Part shown: positions 10,481 through 22,030 of the stretch, one piece after another
How positions within the stretch are numbered: position 1 is the first letter of the stretch
How the letters are laid out: the number at the start of each line of letters is the position of its first letter
Assembly (NCBI GenBank): GCA_037447655.1
Contig: JBBHKE010002227.1
Location: 430,684-483,593, forward strand
Source of the DNA: Zygnema cylindricum
Taxonomy: Eukaryota > Streptophyta > Zygnematophyceae > Zygnematales > Zygnemataceae
Length of the DNA stretch: 52,910 nucleotides
Direction: 5' to 3'
Notes under the pieces: generated by a model
What the model was told of the DNA's origin: nothing
Database searches by the model: none
The model's input: only the letters and a program-made list of their open reading frames with translations
Program-made: the position numbers and the translations under genes

Positions 10481-11024
10481 GTACACCGCGAATCGTCATT
10501 AGTGTCAAAGTTTAAATAGTGTTGAATAAAATTTACCGTAATTGATGCTAACTACAAATTTGATGTTTTTGAACAAAATATGTATTCTAATTTTGACATT
10601 ATGCTAATTTGGGAACAACAAAAATAAAATATTCGCCGTACGATTATACACATTAACATATGTATCCGAACAAAATATTAGACATCGTACGCCGTCGTGA
10701 AATTAAAATATCCGTACATGTCAAACTAATTTACGTGTCAAAATAATCCGGATTTTTAAGCGCACGTTCTTATGCGTGCGCGTCAGATTTCATTCCTTTT
10801 TGTATAATTTTCACTTGAAAAAGGTACATTTATGTACGGTCTGACATCGACCGTACACCACACTATTTAGATCTTATTATACTTTCGTTCTTTACGCTAT
10901 TTTGTGCGGTACCTTAATTAACGTCAAAGAAAAATTAAAATCATGTATCCTGTTTGAGGAAAAAAATCAAAATTTTAAGAACCCAAATTAGTGACTTTGA
11001 CACTAATAACGATTCGCAGTGTAC
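10481..11024. mobile_element. MITE, GTACACCGCGAATCG family (544 bp)
   Basis: The left end GTACACCGCGAATCGTCATT and inverted right end agree at about 29 of 31 positions and continue into AGTGTCAAAGT. The internal motif at about 10835-10868 (TACGGTCTGACATCGACCGT) is shared in inverse orientation with the 6851-7380 copy. No coding capacity. Confidence 0.7.
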
Positions 11025-11082
11025 TTTGCGTCCCTTATCTTTTTGTAAGATTCGCGAATTGAATAGTGTTAGTACCGTGTCA

Positions 11083-12043
11083 GGGTACTTTCGCATGTAA
11101 CCGAAACTTAGTTTTGTTACTTTGTTTTTTAGCGAAGATTCTTCGTACAACTTTTAAAGCATTCGTATGTAAAGAAATGAAATCGTAACTTTAGATTGTG
11201 ACGGATGTAGACGTGGGTGTAATTTGTGACGATTGTATACGCACATAAAACTCGCGACAATTGATGACGTTTACGAAATAAAAATGGTTGTAGGCGTCTA
11301 CCTACTTGTGACATTGTAGATGTTTAGGGTTTGTGATATTTTGACGCCACGCATACTTATGATAGCGTCGACCTCATAAATTCCAAAACATCCCGCCATG
11401 GTTTCCCGATTTTGTTTTTCCGTCCTTTCTCACTCTACTTGCCACCAAAATAAGCTAAAAGACAACCAAAAGAAATATTTTTTATAGATCTTTCATTTGA
11501 TACTTTTTTTGCCTTTTTTCATTGCAAGAATTGTGAGATAGACGCGTTAGCGGGAGATGGAGAGAGAGAGAGGCGCTTTCACGGACTTCGCTTTTGCGAA
11601 ATGGCGTCCGTTGGTCGAAACCCCCTCCACGGCCCCTTTACGGAAAAAAGCGCACGGAAAAAAATCACGCACAAGCTGGAAACGTGCCGTGGGTTTTTTT
11701 TCTTGGTACTTCGCGCTCAAATTTTTTTGAAAAACTTCCGGCACGTGCGACAACATTTTCCTATTTGTTTGCCTCATGGAATTTATTTTAAATAACCTCG
11801 CGAGGCGATTTTATATAAAGTTTGAAGATGAGCTGGAAGGACGCGAAATTGGGTTGAAATGCGCTAGACGACAAACTGCTTCGCGCTAGACGACAAATTG
11901 CAGTACATTTAAAGTTTTAAGGTAACGCAACTTGTACGGTGTTAATTTCATTTTTTTTGGTACGCTACGGTTTTTTTTTTTTCCTAGGTTATAGAGGAAA
12001 ACGACAGAAAATAACTGTAACTTTAGCACATGCGAAAGTACCC
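11083..12043. mobile_element. PIF/Harbinger-like element with TCA target duplication
   Basis: A 961 bp unit with terminal inverted repeats GGGTACTTTCGCATGT (left) and ACATGCGAAAGTACCC (right), flanked on both sides by TCA (11080-11082 and 12044-12046). The flanks join to match the unoccupied copy at 10394-10480, so the insertion and its 3-bp duplication can be read directly. GGG-starting ends and a 3-bp duplication fit PIF/Harbinger best; CACTA elements also make 3-bp duplications but start CACTA. The right half (11560-12043) is the inverse of the repeat at 12569. No transposase is encoded. Confidence 0.75.
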
Positions 12044-12305
12044 TCAAATTTGCGATGCTAATCATGATGTCACGTACTTCCACGATTTCGAAATTACAAA
12101 GTACAATATTGTTGAAAAAAAAAAGTACAAAAACTTCAATTTTGTTCGTTTTTTGGTTGACCGACCGTAACCAATTTTTTTTTTATGTGAATCAACCGGC
12201 TGAATCCGCCTGACCTCCCAAATTTGGCAACCGAATCCGTTCCGCAACCCGCGCGGGCCGTCGGTTAACGGTCGATCACGGTTACGGTTGACCATTTGCG
12301 ACCTC

Positions 12306-12568
12306 TGATACACGGTGCTGTACATTTTCTGGAGCTTTGACACACTTAAAAATTTGAGGTTTAATAGCCGAAGCGCCATATCGTCAAGAAAATTCCAATC
12401 TGCCAAATCGACAAAGATCGGTACCCAGTCGATGTTGGAAATGGGAAATAGTCGATCCAGTGTCGGTAAGATTTCCCCTAAAATGTATATAAATGTTTAA
12501 TTGGATTTGGAACGTCTCCTAACGTGTTTCCCCTCCCAATTTGTTTTCAACAGCCCAATCAGTAATCA
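12306..12568 (-). pseudogene. Duplicated gene-like fragment, copy 1
   Basis: This 260 bp stretch recurs at 16406-16665. On the minus strand one frame is open in both copies and reads LDRLF, ISNID, VPIFV, then LADWNFLDDMALRLLNL with mostly substitutions between copies. The pattern suggests a captured coding fragment, but I do not recognise the source. The homology stops exactly at TCA, where the GGGTACTTTCGC element is inserted in this copy and absent in the other. Confidence 0.5.
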
Positions 12569-13203
12569 GGGTACTTTCGCATATGCTAAAGTTACAGTTA
12601 TTTTCTGTCGTTTTCCTCTGTAACTTACAAAAAAACGAGAAAATCTGCAGCCGTACCAAAAAAAAGAAATTAATACCGTACAAATTGCAACTTTAAATGT
12701 ACTGTAGTTTGTCGTTTATGTCGATGCAGTTTGTCGCCTAACGAGTTTCGACCCATTTTCACGTCCTTCCAGCTCATCTTCAAACTTGAAATCAAATCAC
12801 CTCGCGAGGTGATTTTAATTAAAGTTCCAGGATGCGAGCGAATAGGCAGACATTGTAACACGTGCCGGAGGTTTTTTACTATTCCCGAGTGCGGAGTACC
12901 AAAAAAATAACCAAATGCACGTTTACGCCATGTAGGAACCGTATTCCGTGCGCTGTTTTCCGTACAGGGGTCGTGGAGGGGTCACGACCAACGGACGCCA
13001 TTTCGCAAAAGCGTGAAGGCGCCTCCTTCCTTCCCCTCGTATCCTTCCTCAACGTTCTTTGTTGTAACACTCCTTTCTCAAACACACGTGCCTTCACATA
13101 TACGGCGTAGGAAAAACATTGGGCACCTTTCGACAATCGGGAAGGCGAAAAACAAACCGCATTTCTGTGCAACTGCCTGCCTGTCTGCATTTATATGGTA
13201 GGC
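12569..13203 (+). repeat. 635 bp repeat block, copy A (GGGTACTTTCGC end)
   Basis: Starts with the GGGTACTTTCGCAT terminal repeat after TCA and ends at TGCATTTATATGGTAGGCA. It is nearly identical in order and length to 13767-14400. Its first ~470 bp are the inverse of 11560-12043. It contains the perfect palindrome AATCACCTCGCGAGGTGATT near 12794-12813. Open frames in it recur in copy B and reflect shared repeat sequence, not a gene. Confidence 0.75.
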
Positions 13204-13609
<406 letters not shown>

Positions 13610-13766
13610 TTTGCAATAATGGCGAAGAAAGGTGGTGGAAAGTACAAAGACATGACACTGCAGAGAAGAGAGGGGCGTTTTGTAGAATAGCTGAGCAAGT
13701 ACGACAGAGTGCTGAAAAGTGTTGAAAGTCTCCACGTTGACAATGTCCCACTCAATTTCCAGGGGA
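13610..13766 (+). other. Unique spacer between repeats
   Basis: AATGGCGAAGAAAGGTGGTG to CAATTTCCAGGGGA. The plus strand reads open in places but has no recognisable domain. It lies between the palindrome and copy B of the 635 bp block. Confidence 0.4.
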
Positions 13767-14400
13767 GGGTACTTTCGCATGTGCTAAAGTTACAGTTATT
13801 TTCTGTCGTTTTCCTCTGTAACTTAGAAAAAAACGAGAAAATCTGCAGCTGTACCAAAAAAACGAAATTAATACCGTACAAATTGCAACTTTAAATGTAC
13901 TGTAGTTTGTCGTTTATGTCGATAATGTTTGTCGTCTAGCGAGTTTCGACCCATTTTCACGTCTTTCCAGCTCACATTCAAACTTGAAATCAAATCACCT
14001 CGCGAGGTGATTTTAATTAAAGTTCTAGGATGCGAGCGAATAGGCAGACGTTGTCACACGTGCCGGAAGTTTTTTACTATTCCCGAGCGCGGAGTACCAA
14101 AAAAAAAACCAAATGCACGTTTTGGCATGTACAAACCGTATTCCGTGCGCTCTTTTCCGTACAGGGGCAGTGGAGGAGTCACGACCAACGGACGCCATTT
14201 CGCAGAAGCGTGGAGGCCCCTCTTTCCTTCCCCTCATATCTTTCCTCAACGTTCTCTGTCGTAACACTCCTTTCTCAAACACACGTGCCTTCACATATAT
14301 GGCGTAAGAAAAACATTGGGCACCTTTCGACAATCGGGAAGGCGAAAAACAAACCGCATTTTTGTGCAACTGCCTGCCTGTCTGCATTTATATGGTAGGC
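13767..14400 (+). repeat. 634 bp repeat block, copy B
   Basis: A near copy of 12569-13203 with the same GGGTACTTTCGCATGTGC start, the same AATCACCTCGCGAGGTGATT palindrome and the same ending TGCATTTATATGGTAGGC. It is not preceded by TCA, so if it is a transposon copy its flank has changed, or A and B arose by tandem duplication. Confidence 0.75.
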
Positions 14401-14600
14401 ACACAGGTAGGCTGTTGGCAGACAGCAGGCACACAGGTAGGCTGTTGGCAGACAGGCAGACAGGTAATTAACAGGCAGGCAGTTTGCATATATATTTAAA
14501 CATTTATATATATATATATATAATATAATATATATATGCATATTATATGTCTGCCAACTGCCTGCCTGTCTGCATTTATATGGTAGGCACACAAGCATGC
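14401..14600 (+). repeat. GGCAGGCAGTTGGC minisatellite, second array
   Basis: Units ACACAGGTAGGCTGTTGGCA and GACAGGCAGACAGG, then an AT-rich run (14486-14540) and an inverted CTGCCAACTGCCTGCC. It parallels the array after copy A, but the AT run here is short. Confidence 0.75.
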
Positions 14601-14754
14601 TGTTGGACTGTAGACATTGGAAGGGCGGGTATTTATTATTTAGGACAACCCAAATTACAGTTAGGGATTAATTAGTATATATTTTTTTTTTCAAACAAAA
14701 TAAAATTCCCGATTAGTGTTAATAACACTTTTTTTTAACGCTATTTATTCCTTT

Positions 14755-14857
14755 ACTCTAATAGCGATTGACGGTGTACTGTACTCAACAATCTCTAGGT
14801 ACGGATTTAGCCACGTTTCTCGCATCGCGCTATTGGCAGTTTTTCGATATTCAATGT
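14755..14857 (+). repeat. MITE end plus ~85 bp repeat, copy 2 of 2
   Basis: CTCTAATAGCGATTGACGGT is a diverged MITE end. It runs directly into the 85 bp repeat also found at 7871-7955 (TACTGTACTC through CGCATCGCGCTATTGGCAGT). Confidence 0.65.
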
Positions 14858-16190
14858 TAGATTTTATTAGAACAATATATACTTAGGGTGAAGTTCCATC
14901 ATACGTTTCTGTAATGGTACGGCAAACTCTACAAACCGCGTCGATTGAGTCGATGTTCCATCACGTTGAGTCTGTAAGCCACGTGTTCTAAATTTACTGG
15001 CGCCACATAAGCTACGATCCGATATTGAATATCTTTCATATTTTTAGCACCGACAAAATTAACTTCAAATCTTGACTTGCGTACCATGTACTTGCGTACG
15101 AATTAATAATACGACAAAGCTTTTATACTTTTTGCAGACGCCAGTCTGTAAACTCATTTTAGGGTTTCGGTTTTCGAACAAAACGAAAGTTCGAAAAATA
15201 GTGTGACGAACAAAGTTACCGAAATAGCGCGAGGAATGTTCGAAATCTCGTTTTCGCGCCCGATATAGTTAATGGGTGAAAGTAGTCCATAGAATATCTT
15301 ATATTGTGCAAAATTGCAATATGACCTTAAGACCCATATTGTATTCGGACCTATTTGGACTAATAAAACATTCAGACAAAAAATTGGACCAATTAAAACA
15401 TTTGAACCAATTTTTTTTTATTTACACCGTCAGATTCGGCCGATCGGACGGTCGCTGATCAAATTAGCGATCTAAGAAGATCACATGAAAAGCCCATAAC
15501 ACAACTTACGATAAAGGCGCCGACCAAAGGCCTACCATAAAAACGCCTACTTTTGAACTATGATTTTCGGGTGTATTTTGGAAAGCGCGTGTCATGTGCA
15601 AATCTTTAGATTTTTCGTTGGTTTTCCATCATGACACGTAGCTTAATCGTCCAGCGTGTCACGATTTTTTTTTCCTGTGTTTGTCAACCCACCTCAAGGA
15701 GGTGGGTTGACAGTCACAGAAAAAAATGAAACGAACTCCTCGCAGATGAGCATCCGACGGCCAGTATTACCTCCAGGACCATCGGAGAGTATCAGCAAGA
15801 TTCTCTGTAAATGTTGTTTTTCGTATAAAAACGAAATAGGCGGTACGATTTGGTACGGAGGATCGCGGATTTATGTAAACTACGCCACTTTTCGCCTGAT
15901 GTAACGTCACCCTTAGAAAGTGAAATTTGTTTAATTTTTTTCGTGCGTTTTTGTATGCCATCCTATTGTTGTATTTCTGGTTTTGGCGTATTTTGTGGAA
16001 GTTTTGTCGTTAAGCGGTTTTGGCTCTTTCAGGGGATTTTATTGTTTTGTAGGGTTTCTTGTTATAAGGTTTTTTAGGATTGTTTTAGGGTTAATTTAGG
16101 GTTTTAGTTTTTTACCCTTAACAATCAAATTTGTAGCGTTTCTGATTTTGTTGTTGGAATTAGGCGATACCATGAATTGAAATCACATAC
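14858..16190. other. Intergenic region; no gene supported
   Basis: About 1.3 kb without a convincing coding frame. It contains the hairpin at 15686-15715 and telomere-like TTTAGGG-type runs at 16065-16115. The remainder is AT-rich, with CGTAC-rich patches like those of neighbouring DNA elements. Confidence 0.55.
15686..15715. repeat. Short perfect hairpin GTCAACCCACCTC
   Basis: GTCAACCCACCTC, a 3-4 bp loop, then GAGGTGGGTTGAC. The pairing continues imperfectly outward into CCTGTG and CACAG and a T-run/A-run, giving a stem of about 28 bp in total. It resembles a rho-independent terminator only by accident of shape; this is plant DNA. Confidence 0.8.
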
Positions 16191-16194
16191 TGTA

Positions 16195-16422
16195 CAGTAC
16201 ACCGCGAATCGCTATTAGTGTTAATGTTTTTTTTTTCCACTTAATACATCCGTTGTCCGTACACACTTGTCGGATCGTGGATGTGACGGTGGCGATTGAA
16301 AGGTAAGATTCGCAGCTTCCGATTGGCGGTCTCAAACTGAAAATTGGACAAGTGTGTACGGAGAAAAAATGTTTTAAGCGGCGAAAAAATTGTTAACCCT
16401 GATAGCGATACACGGTGTACTG
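16195..16422. mobile_element. MITE, GTACACCGCGAATCG family (228 bp)
   Basis: The left end CAGTACACCGCGAATCGCTA and the inverted right end CAGTACACCGTGTATCGCTA continue as TTAGTGTTAA and TCAGGGTTAA. A short, deletion-type copy of the family. It adjoins the duplicated fragment at 16406. Confidence 0.65.
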
Positions 16423-16665
16423 AGTGTACATTTTCTGGGGCTTTGATACACATAAAATTTGTAGGTTTAATAGCCGAAGCGCCATATCGTCAAGAAAATT
16501 CCAATCTGCCAAAACGACAAAGATCGGTACCCTGTCGATGTTGGAAATGGCAAATAGTCGATCCAGTTTCGGTAAAATAATGTGTGTAAATGTTTAATTG
16601 GATTTGGAACGTTTCCTAACGTGTTTCCCCTCCCAATTTGTTTTCAACAGCCCAATCAGTAATCA
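16406..16665 (-). pseudogene. Duplicated gene-like fragment, copy 2
   Basis: The second copy of the 12306-12568 fragment. The minus-strand frame reads LPKLDRLFAISNIDRVPIFV and then LADWNFLDDMALRLLNL. It ends CAGTAATCA followed by CTTGCACTTC, which is the unoccupied version of the insertion site used at 12569. The source gene is not recognised. Confidence 0.5.
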
Positions 16666-16669
16666 CTTG

Positions 16670-18660
16670 CACTTCACTGTAAATCGATACGTAGAAAGTG
16701 GTTCAGACCGGTAATTGCACGATGACGCGCACATCCGCCACGTGGTCAGGATGAGCTTGCCCAGATGAGACGAAAGTGGGATGAGATCCGCACGTGCATT
16801 TGGCGTCCATGAATGGGCGAAGACAACCTAACATTACAGCTATGTTCGGTCAGCTCTGAACAAAATACGGTTGTCTTTTGCTGCTTTTTTTTTTTTGTGC
16901 ACTGACAACTGCCTTTTATCCAACGCTTAGGCTTCACCGTGACATCCGACAAGCCGTACAATTGTAGGCGTTGACATTTGGTTTCAAAATTTTGTCGCGG
17001 ATCCCAACACGACACACTCGAGGGTAGAGCTGTCAGCAAACTTAACGCCTTGGGGCTGACCCTTATCTCTTACAGCTGCGGACCAATGAATTCGAAGCTG
17101 AAGACAAAATGTCATTCGACGGACGGCTGAAAACTCTTTACCAGAACTTGGCCCCTTTTGAGGAGGAATATATTTACGTGGATCCGCCTTCCAAGAAAAC
17201 ATACAAGCAAATCTATCCTTTTGGCTAAAATACCTTTTTCCTTTAATCCGCCACGTGTTTTTTTCTTTGTCTTTTTAAAGATTTCTCTTGTTGCGTGGTT
17301 TTCTTGTCCACCGCGTATTCCACCGAGCACCTAGTCACGTGGTAGGTGGAAGATCCGAGATAAACCTAATTTTAGCGTCACTCTATTTTATGACGACGTG
17401 GATGAACATTATGCACCCAAGCTATCCATTCTAAATTGTTTGGATCACGCATACAGGAGAAGTAAACTGGTAAGTATCAAGTCTATTACAAGTGACATTA
17501 GTCGGTTCGACAGCAAGTCACGTCACGAGTCATCTGAGCTGCTTGGTCCTGGCGATGAGGTTCCAACCAAGATGAGCTGGCAGCCAAGCTATTACACACA
17601 GATATTTTGGAGCTCCAGCCAATAGCTGCGCAGACAGGCTCTTTTGCCAATTCTCCGGTTCACCGCCCTTCTGCCGAAATTTCGACTTCCGGCTGCGCTG
17701 TACAAAACTTACAAATTACGGTGCAGAGTGTTGTACCTTAACTGGTCGGCTTCGTGTCTTGGTCACGTAGGCGATCGTATGTGCGACATTTCATGGACGG
17801 CTGGGATTATCTTACTTTCAGATTGTAGGGCCAGCAGCCACTTCCCAGCTGCCATCCTGTACGTTCCGTGTCCAGTTTTGGCTTATCCATTTGGCTGAGG
17901 TTGCTGATGAGAAGCTTGACCTTCATCGAACCTAAAACGAATTCTTTCCAAACCAAAGACGAACATATTACTAAACGTGATACGAAGCTATTCCGAGGCA
18001 GATTTCTTGCACTCGTCCACTTGCAGACCGCAAGGAGGCCGCATAACTACTACCTAAGGAGAAAAACCCTTGAAACTTCAGTTCCTTTGGCAAAGCATAT
18101 CCTCACCGGATTGGTTAAATCTATTCGCATAATATCGTTAAAAGTCGTAACGTTGTCGTATTACATCGCAACCTGTCGTGAGGCTCATGCGGATAGCGTG
18201 GTGAGTCATTCTTGGAGTCGACGAGTCGCGTACCATTTAGTATTCGCCACGTGGAACCCCGATAGCGCCTGCGAGGTTTTACTCTGTCTGCTGCGTCACG
18301 CCTCCGCAGCGCCTGCTCATCAGCGACTCCTTGCGACCTTTTTACGACTCCTTACGACTTCGTACACGCGTAAACCATCTATACGACATTCGTACTATTT
18401 CGTACATTCAATGGCGATCGCATGCATTTAAAAAACGTACACCTGCGACGTCGCACACCATCTGACGAACAATTTTGTACTCTGTGCGACTGATATCGGC
18501 AGCTTACAAATCCGCACGTGCGATGGATGCTTGGCTGCCCGGGTCCCCCGTTTAGTGGGTTCTCACGTGCGGCGCCCTCCTCCATTCCAAGGGCATGGGA
18601 CTCCATGACTATCACCAAAAGGGAGGAAAAAAAAAGAGCCATGGAGAATCCTAACGCTGG
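16670..18660. other. Upstream region of the OXS3-like gene; no second gene supported
   Basis: About 2 kb, more GC-rich than its surroundings. It holds overlapping open frames on both strands, including a 187-codon frame at 17868-18431 on the plus strand. None has a recognisable domain or a convincing exon structure. It could include degraded gene or transposon pieces and the distal promoter of the gene starting at 19016. Confidence 0.4.
17252..18569. promoter_or_regulatory. Five CACGTG (G-box) cores upstream of the OXS3-like gene
   Basis: CACGTG occurs at 17252-17257, 17336-17341, 18248-18253, 18515-18520 and 18564-18569. The G-box core binds bZIP and bHLH factors, including those of ABA and stress responses. 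Clustering 0.4-1.8 kb before the start codon fits stress regulation, but the motif is short and function is inference only. Confidence 0.3.
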
Positions 18661-18739
18661 AAAATTAGTCTACGCTATGGCTTCTTTCTTGTGACTTCTT
18701 CGTATACATACGCTATATGGTCACTTGTGACTGAAAGAG

Positions 18740-19015
18740 TTGAGACACTTGCCTCTCATTAAAGAAAGAGACAGAGAAGGCGATAGAATCAAGAAACTTT
18801 AATAGTAATCATTTGACACCAGGCTCCTGAGTTCACACAGACAAACTAATTAGAGTTGAAACATAGGGAGTTACTGACTTTGTTGTTTCACAGGTGAAAG
18901 AGTGATAAGACAAAGTGATTTAGAAGGCAAAAGGAAGAGAGAAACAGGAAGATAAAGTCAACAAGAGGCAGGGAGTGTTAGCAGAGAGATTGAGAGAGAG
19001 AGAAAGAGTACAGCA
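18740..19015 (+). promoter_or_regulatory. Likely 5' leader of the OXS3-like gene
   Basis: The stretch before the start codon is A/G-rich (GAAAGAGACAGAGAAGG, GAGAGAGATTGAGAGAGAG), typical of plant leaders. The transcription start cannot be fixed. A TATA-like CTATATGG lies at about 18711. Boundaries are approximate. Confidence 0.35.
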
Positions 19016-21576
19016 ATGATGTCCGTTGGTGTGTGTCAGCAGCAGCAGTCCTCTCCGCAGTCCTCTCCTTGGTCCTTAAGTAGGCATACTTTTGGCGCTC
19101 AGCAGTACAAAGGAGGAGAAGACCAACAGCATGAAGCTGTGGTCCGAAAATTGTCCGTCCTCTCCGTTTACATGCAACAGCATGGCAGCCATAGTTCCCT
19201 AGTAAACCAGAGTGGTCATGATAATCAAGTTAACTCTAATCAAGTTACCTTCAATCAAGCTAACTTAGGTAATTGTGATAACCATGGCGGCCATGGCCAT
19301 GATGTTCATAGCAGCTTTGTTAATCTTGTTACGGACGGTAACAATCGTAACAATGGTAACAATGCTGATAATGGTTACAATGTTAATGATGGTGACCATG
19401 GTTGTTATGGTAACCCTGGTTGCCATCTCTTTTATGATCCGCCTTCTTTTAAAGCGTCTGGTTCACTCGGAGCAGGAGCAGTAACCATGCGCAATGTGAC
19501 TTCACCTATTACATCATCTCCATTACAGTTCGTTTCGTCTTCCAATATTAGGGAAAAAGTTTCTTTTCCTGTTCCTCCTTTTCAAATGCCACTCGGTTCA
19601 GGTTCTGAGAGATCTACGTCTCCCTCATCCACACTAAGTTTGGATTCATCAGTTATGAATGGAGTTTTGTCGGAAGATGGAAGAAAAGGACCGCAGTTCT
19701 CTTCTTCTCCTTCTTCTACACCAGGGTTTGAGTGGAGGCCTTTGTCTGTCCCGAACACATTTGGAAACGGATGGATGTGTGAGACACCAGTTAAGGAAAT
19801 TAACAAGGATCAGGGACTTTGGTCAAATTCTGGCTCTTTTTCTTCTAGAAATGATGATGAAAGAGGGGTTCAAACATCTAGAAGTGGAGCTGAGTCACCA
19901 GGAACTCCAAAACAACCGGAAAGACCATATGGTGAGTACATGGATTGAATATGAAGGATTTGAATGTGACTTTGTGTTATTGCATGGTTTACAGTAACTT
20001 TTTCTCACATTGAACATTTAGAGCGATTCTGATAAGCTTGTTAAGATTGTAAAGCCGTGTGTGTAATTTAGGGTTTTGCTGAACTCTTGTCAGAAGCTTG
20101 TAGAATGATGACTCTCCGGGTTATGTTGGGTGATCATTTACGTGGTTCTGATGTATTCTTTTATGAGGTTTAGGATAGTGGAAGTTATGCAGTCTGCGTA
20201 CTTGTATAGACTTTCCTTTATTATTTGATCTCACTTTCTTTTTGGTGGGGATTTTAGGGTTCTTGAGTTTTTGTAGATCTGTCTAGGCTTAAGGCACGTC
20301 CTTTTTTGAAGCTGATCTAGGTCCTTTATATTCTTTTTTGGTCTGGTTATGTAGCGCAGTACAGCAATTTGTACCCCGAGTTTCTTTTTTAACAAGGAAC
20401 TTGCATATGACTACGCGATTCATTTCAGTTATTATAGTTGTGAAAGCATTGTGAATCTTTGTTTTGATTTTCTTTTTTTACTGTGTTTTTCATGCAGGAT
20501 TGGAATTCCCTTCTATGGATACAAATTCTTCTTCATTGTCGTTTTCTGATTCACGTGAAGACAACTCTGGAGCATCTGGTGATGGAAAACATGATGACAT
20601 GGGAGACATGGAGGCAGAGTCTTCATGTCGGCCAACTGTTAATCTGCAAAAACTCGGTGGTTTACAAAAGTGAGTTTTGTTTTAGGAACTTGAGAACAAA
20701 GTTTATATGGCTTTTTTGTCTTACGCCATTAGGTCCCTTGCTCAAAGATCCATTTATATTATGGTTTATCATGTATGTTACCATGTGGCTGAGACAATCC
20801 ACATTTCTAAACTGTAAACTGTTTTTATGATTATGCAATGGAGTTGCAGCGTAACAAGTAGATAGGATTCTAGATCTCAATGTGGATAGGGAGATCTATG
20901 CAGTACCTGTACAATTTTTCAGCCAAAAATTGGTATGATGTAAAGTAGGTCGTTATTCTGTCTTTCCTCTTTTCATAGTTACAGGCAGTCATAGAGTTTT
21001 CTAATGGAATGGCATTGCTTATTAACTTTTCTTTTCTTTCTTTTTTGCAGGAGAAGCCTCTCATCACACTTCAACGGCAAATCTCGGTCGTTCACATCAC
21101 TTGCAGACGTTGCAGGAATCCAATCCATTCAGGATCTAGCCAAACCAGAAAATCCATATGCAAAGAAACGAAGAACCCTTCACAACTCTTTGCTTCTTGA
21201 ACGTCATCGTAGTTTTCCTCTTAGGTCGGTTGATGGAACTATTCATAAAAAGTCGTCAACGAAAGGAGGGAATGGTTTGGCTGTAGCTCTTGCTATGTGT
21301 ACCGCAGATGGTGTAAATTTCATGGAAACTCTTACAGAAGATGTGACAGAGGGGACGGTTCCTAATAATAGCTTTATTGTGGAAGATAAAAGTCAAAGTC
21401 ACAACCATGACTTATCGAATGGAGGTCTTATGGGGCCAGTAAAAGGGGTTTCTGGTGCAGCACTACAAGATTCTTGGAGGAGAGTATGGCAAAATGGGGT
21501 AGCTTCAACTGCACAGAAAAGCCCACTGATGAGACGGTATAATTCAAAGCCTGACTTAAGTCAAATGGTTGAGTGA
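19016..21576 (+). CDS. OXIDATIVE STRESS 3 (OXS3)-like protein, three exons
   Basis: Exons 19016-19931, 20498-20669 and 21051-21576 join in frame through GT-AG introns (donors ATG|GTGAGT and AAA|GTGAGT; acceptors CATGCAG|GA and TTTGCAG|GA), giving a predicted 537 aa. Exon 1 starts at tandem ATGs after a GA-rich leader. It encodes a long low-complexity N-terminus, Gln/Ser-rich at 8-19 and Asn/Gly/His/Asp-rich at about 64-135. Exon 2 gives an acidic Ser-rich stretch (SSLSFSDSREDNSGASGD). Exon 3 opens with the family signature: RSLSSHFNGKSRSFTSLADV, then IQDLAKPENPYAKKRR (about residues 364-404). In Arabidopsis, OXS3 is a nuclear, chromatin-associated protein promoting tolerance of cadmium and oxidative stress. 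Seed-plant members as I recall them are much shorter, so the ~360-residue extension is unusual. Convergent with the gene at 24464-27922. Confidence 0.85.
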
Positions 21577-22030
21577 TGACGGTTTCGACAAGACACAAAT
21601 TATGAGACGATTGACTTGAGTTCGACTGAGTTTCCTATCCGATTTCAACTTATTTCCATCCTTTGAAGTGTAGAACTCGGTGATTGTATGGAAAAGGGTA
21701 AAAAAGACTTATCATTTGATTCAATTTTTTCAAGAACCCGTCATGAAGCGCTTATCGCTGACCGGGAAAAAAAATTCCCACAGTTTTCGAGAAAATAGCC
21801 GCCTCATGGCAAGAGAAGATGCAGGTTTACAAATGGAAGGATTTTTACCCGAGGTTTTTGAAGGGTTTGTTGTGTTAAGTGTTATGTTTTTCTTTTCTGG
21901 TCTGTACAGCTTTGTCACATTTAGATAAGGTTATGGCTTAAGCCATCTACTCAGCATGTAACTTAGTTTTGCATTCATCTGGAAGTATAATGTACGTTTA
22001 TCTGTAGTTTGTTGGGGTATTATTCAAAAG
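21577..22030 (+). other. Probable 3' UTR of the OXS3-like gene
   Basis: Follows the TGA at 21574-21576 and contains no domain-bearing frame. No canonical AATAAA is obvious in the first 400 bp; the T-rich, TGTA-containing DNA at 21955-22020 could hold the polyadenylation site. The limit is a guess. Confidence 0.3.

Noticed and set aside
15686-15715. Hairpin resembling a rho-independent terminator
   Set aside because: The window is plant nuclear DNA, so a bacterial-type terminator is not meaningful; reported as a hairpin only.
17868-18431. 187-codon plus-strand open frame upstream of the OXS3-like gene
   Set aside because: No recognisable domain, no splice or start context, and overlapping open frames on both strands; kept only as part of an unclassified region.
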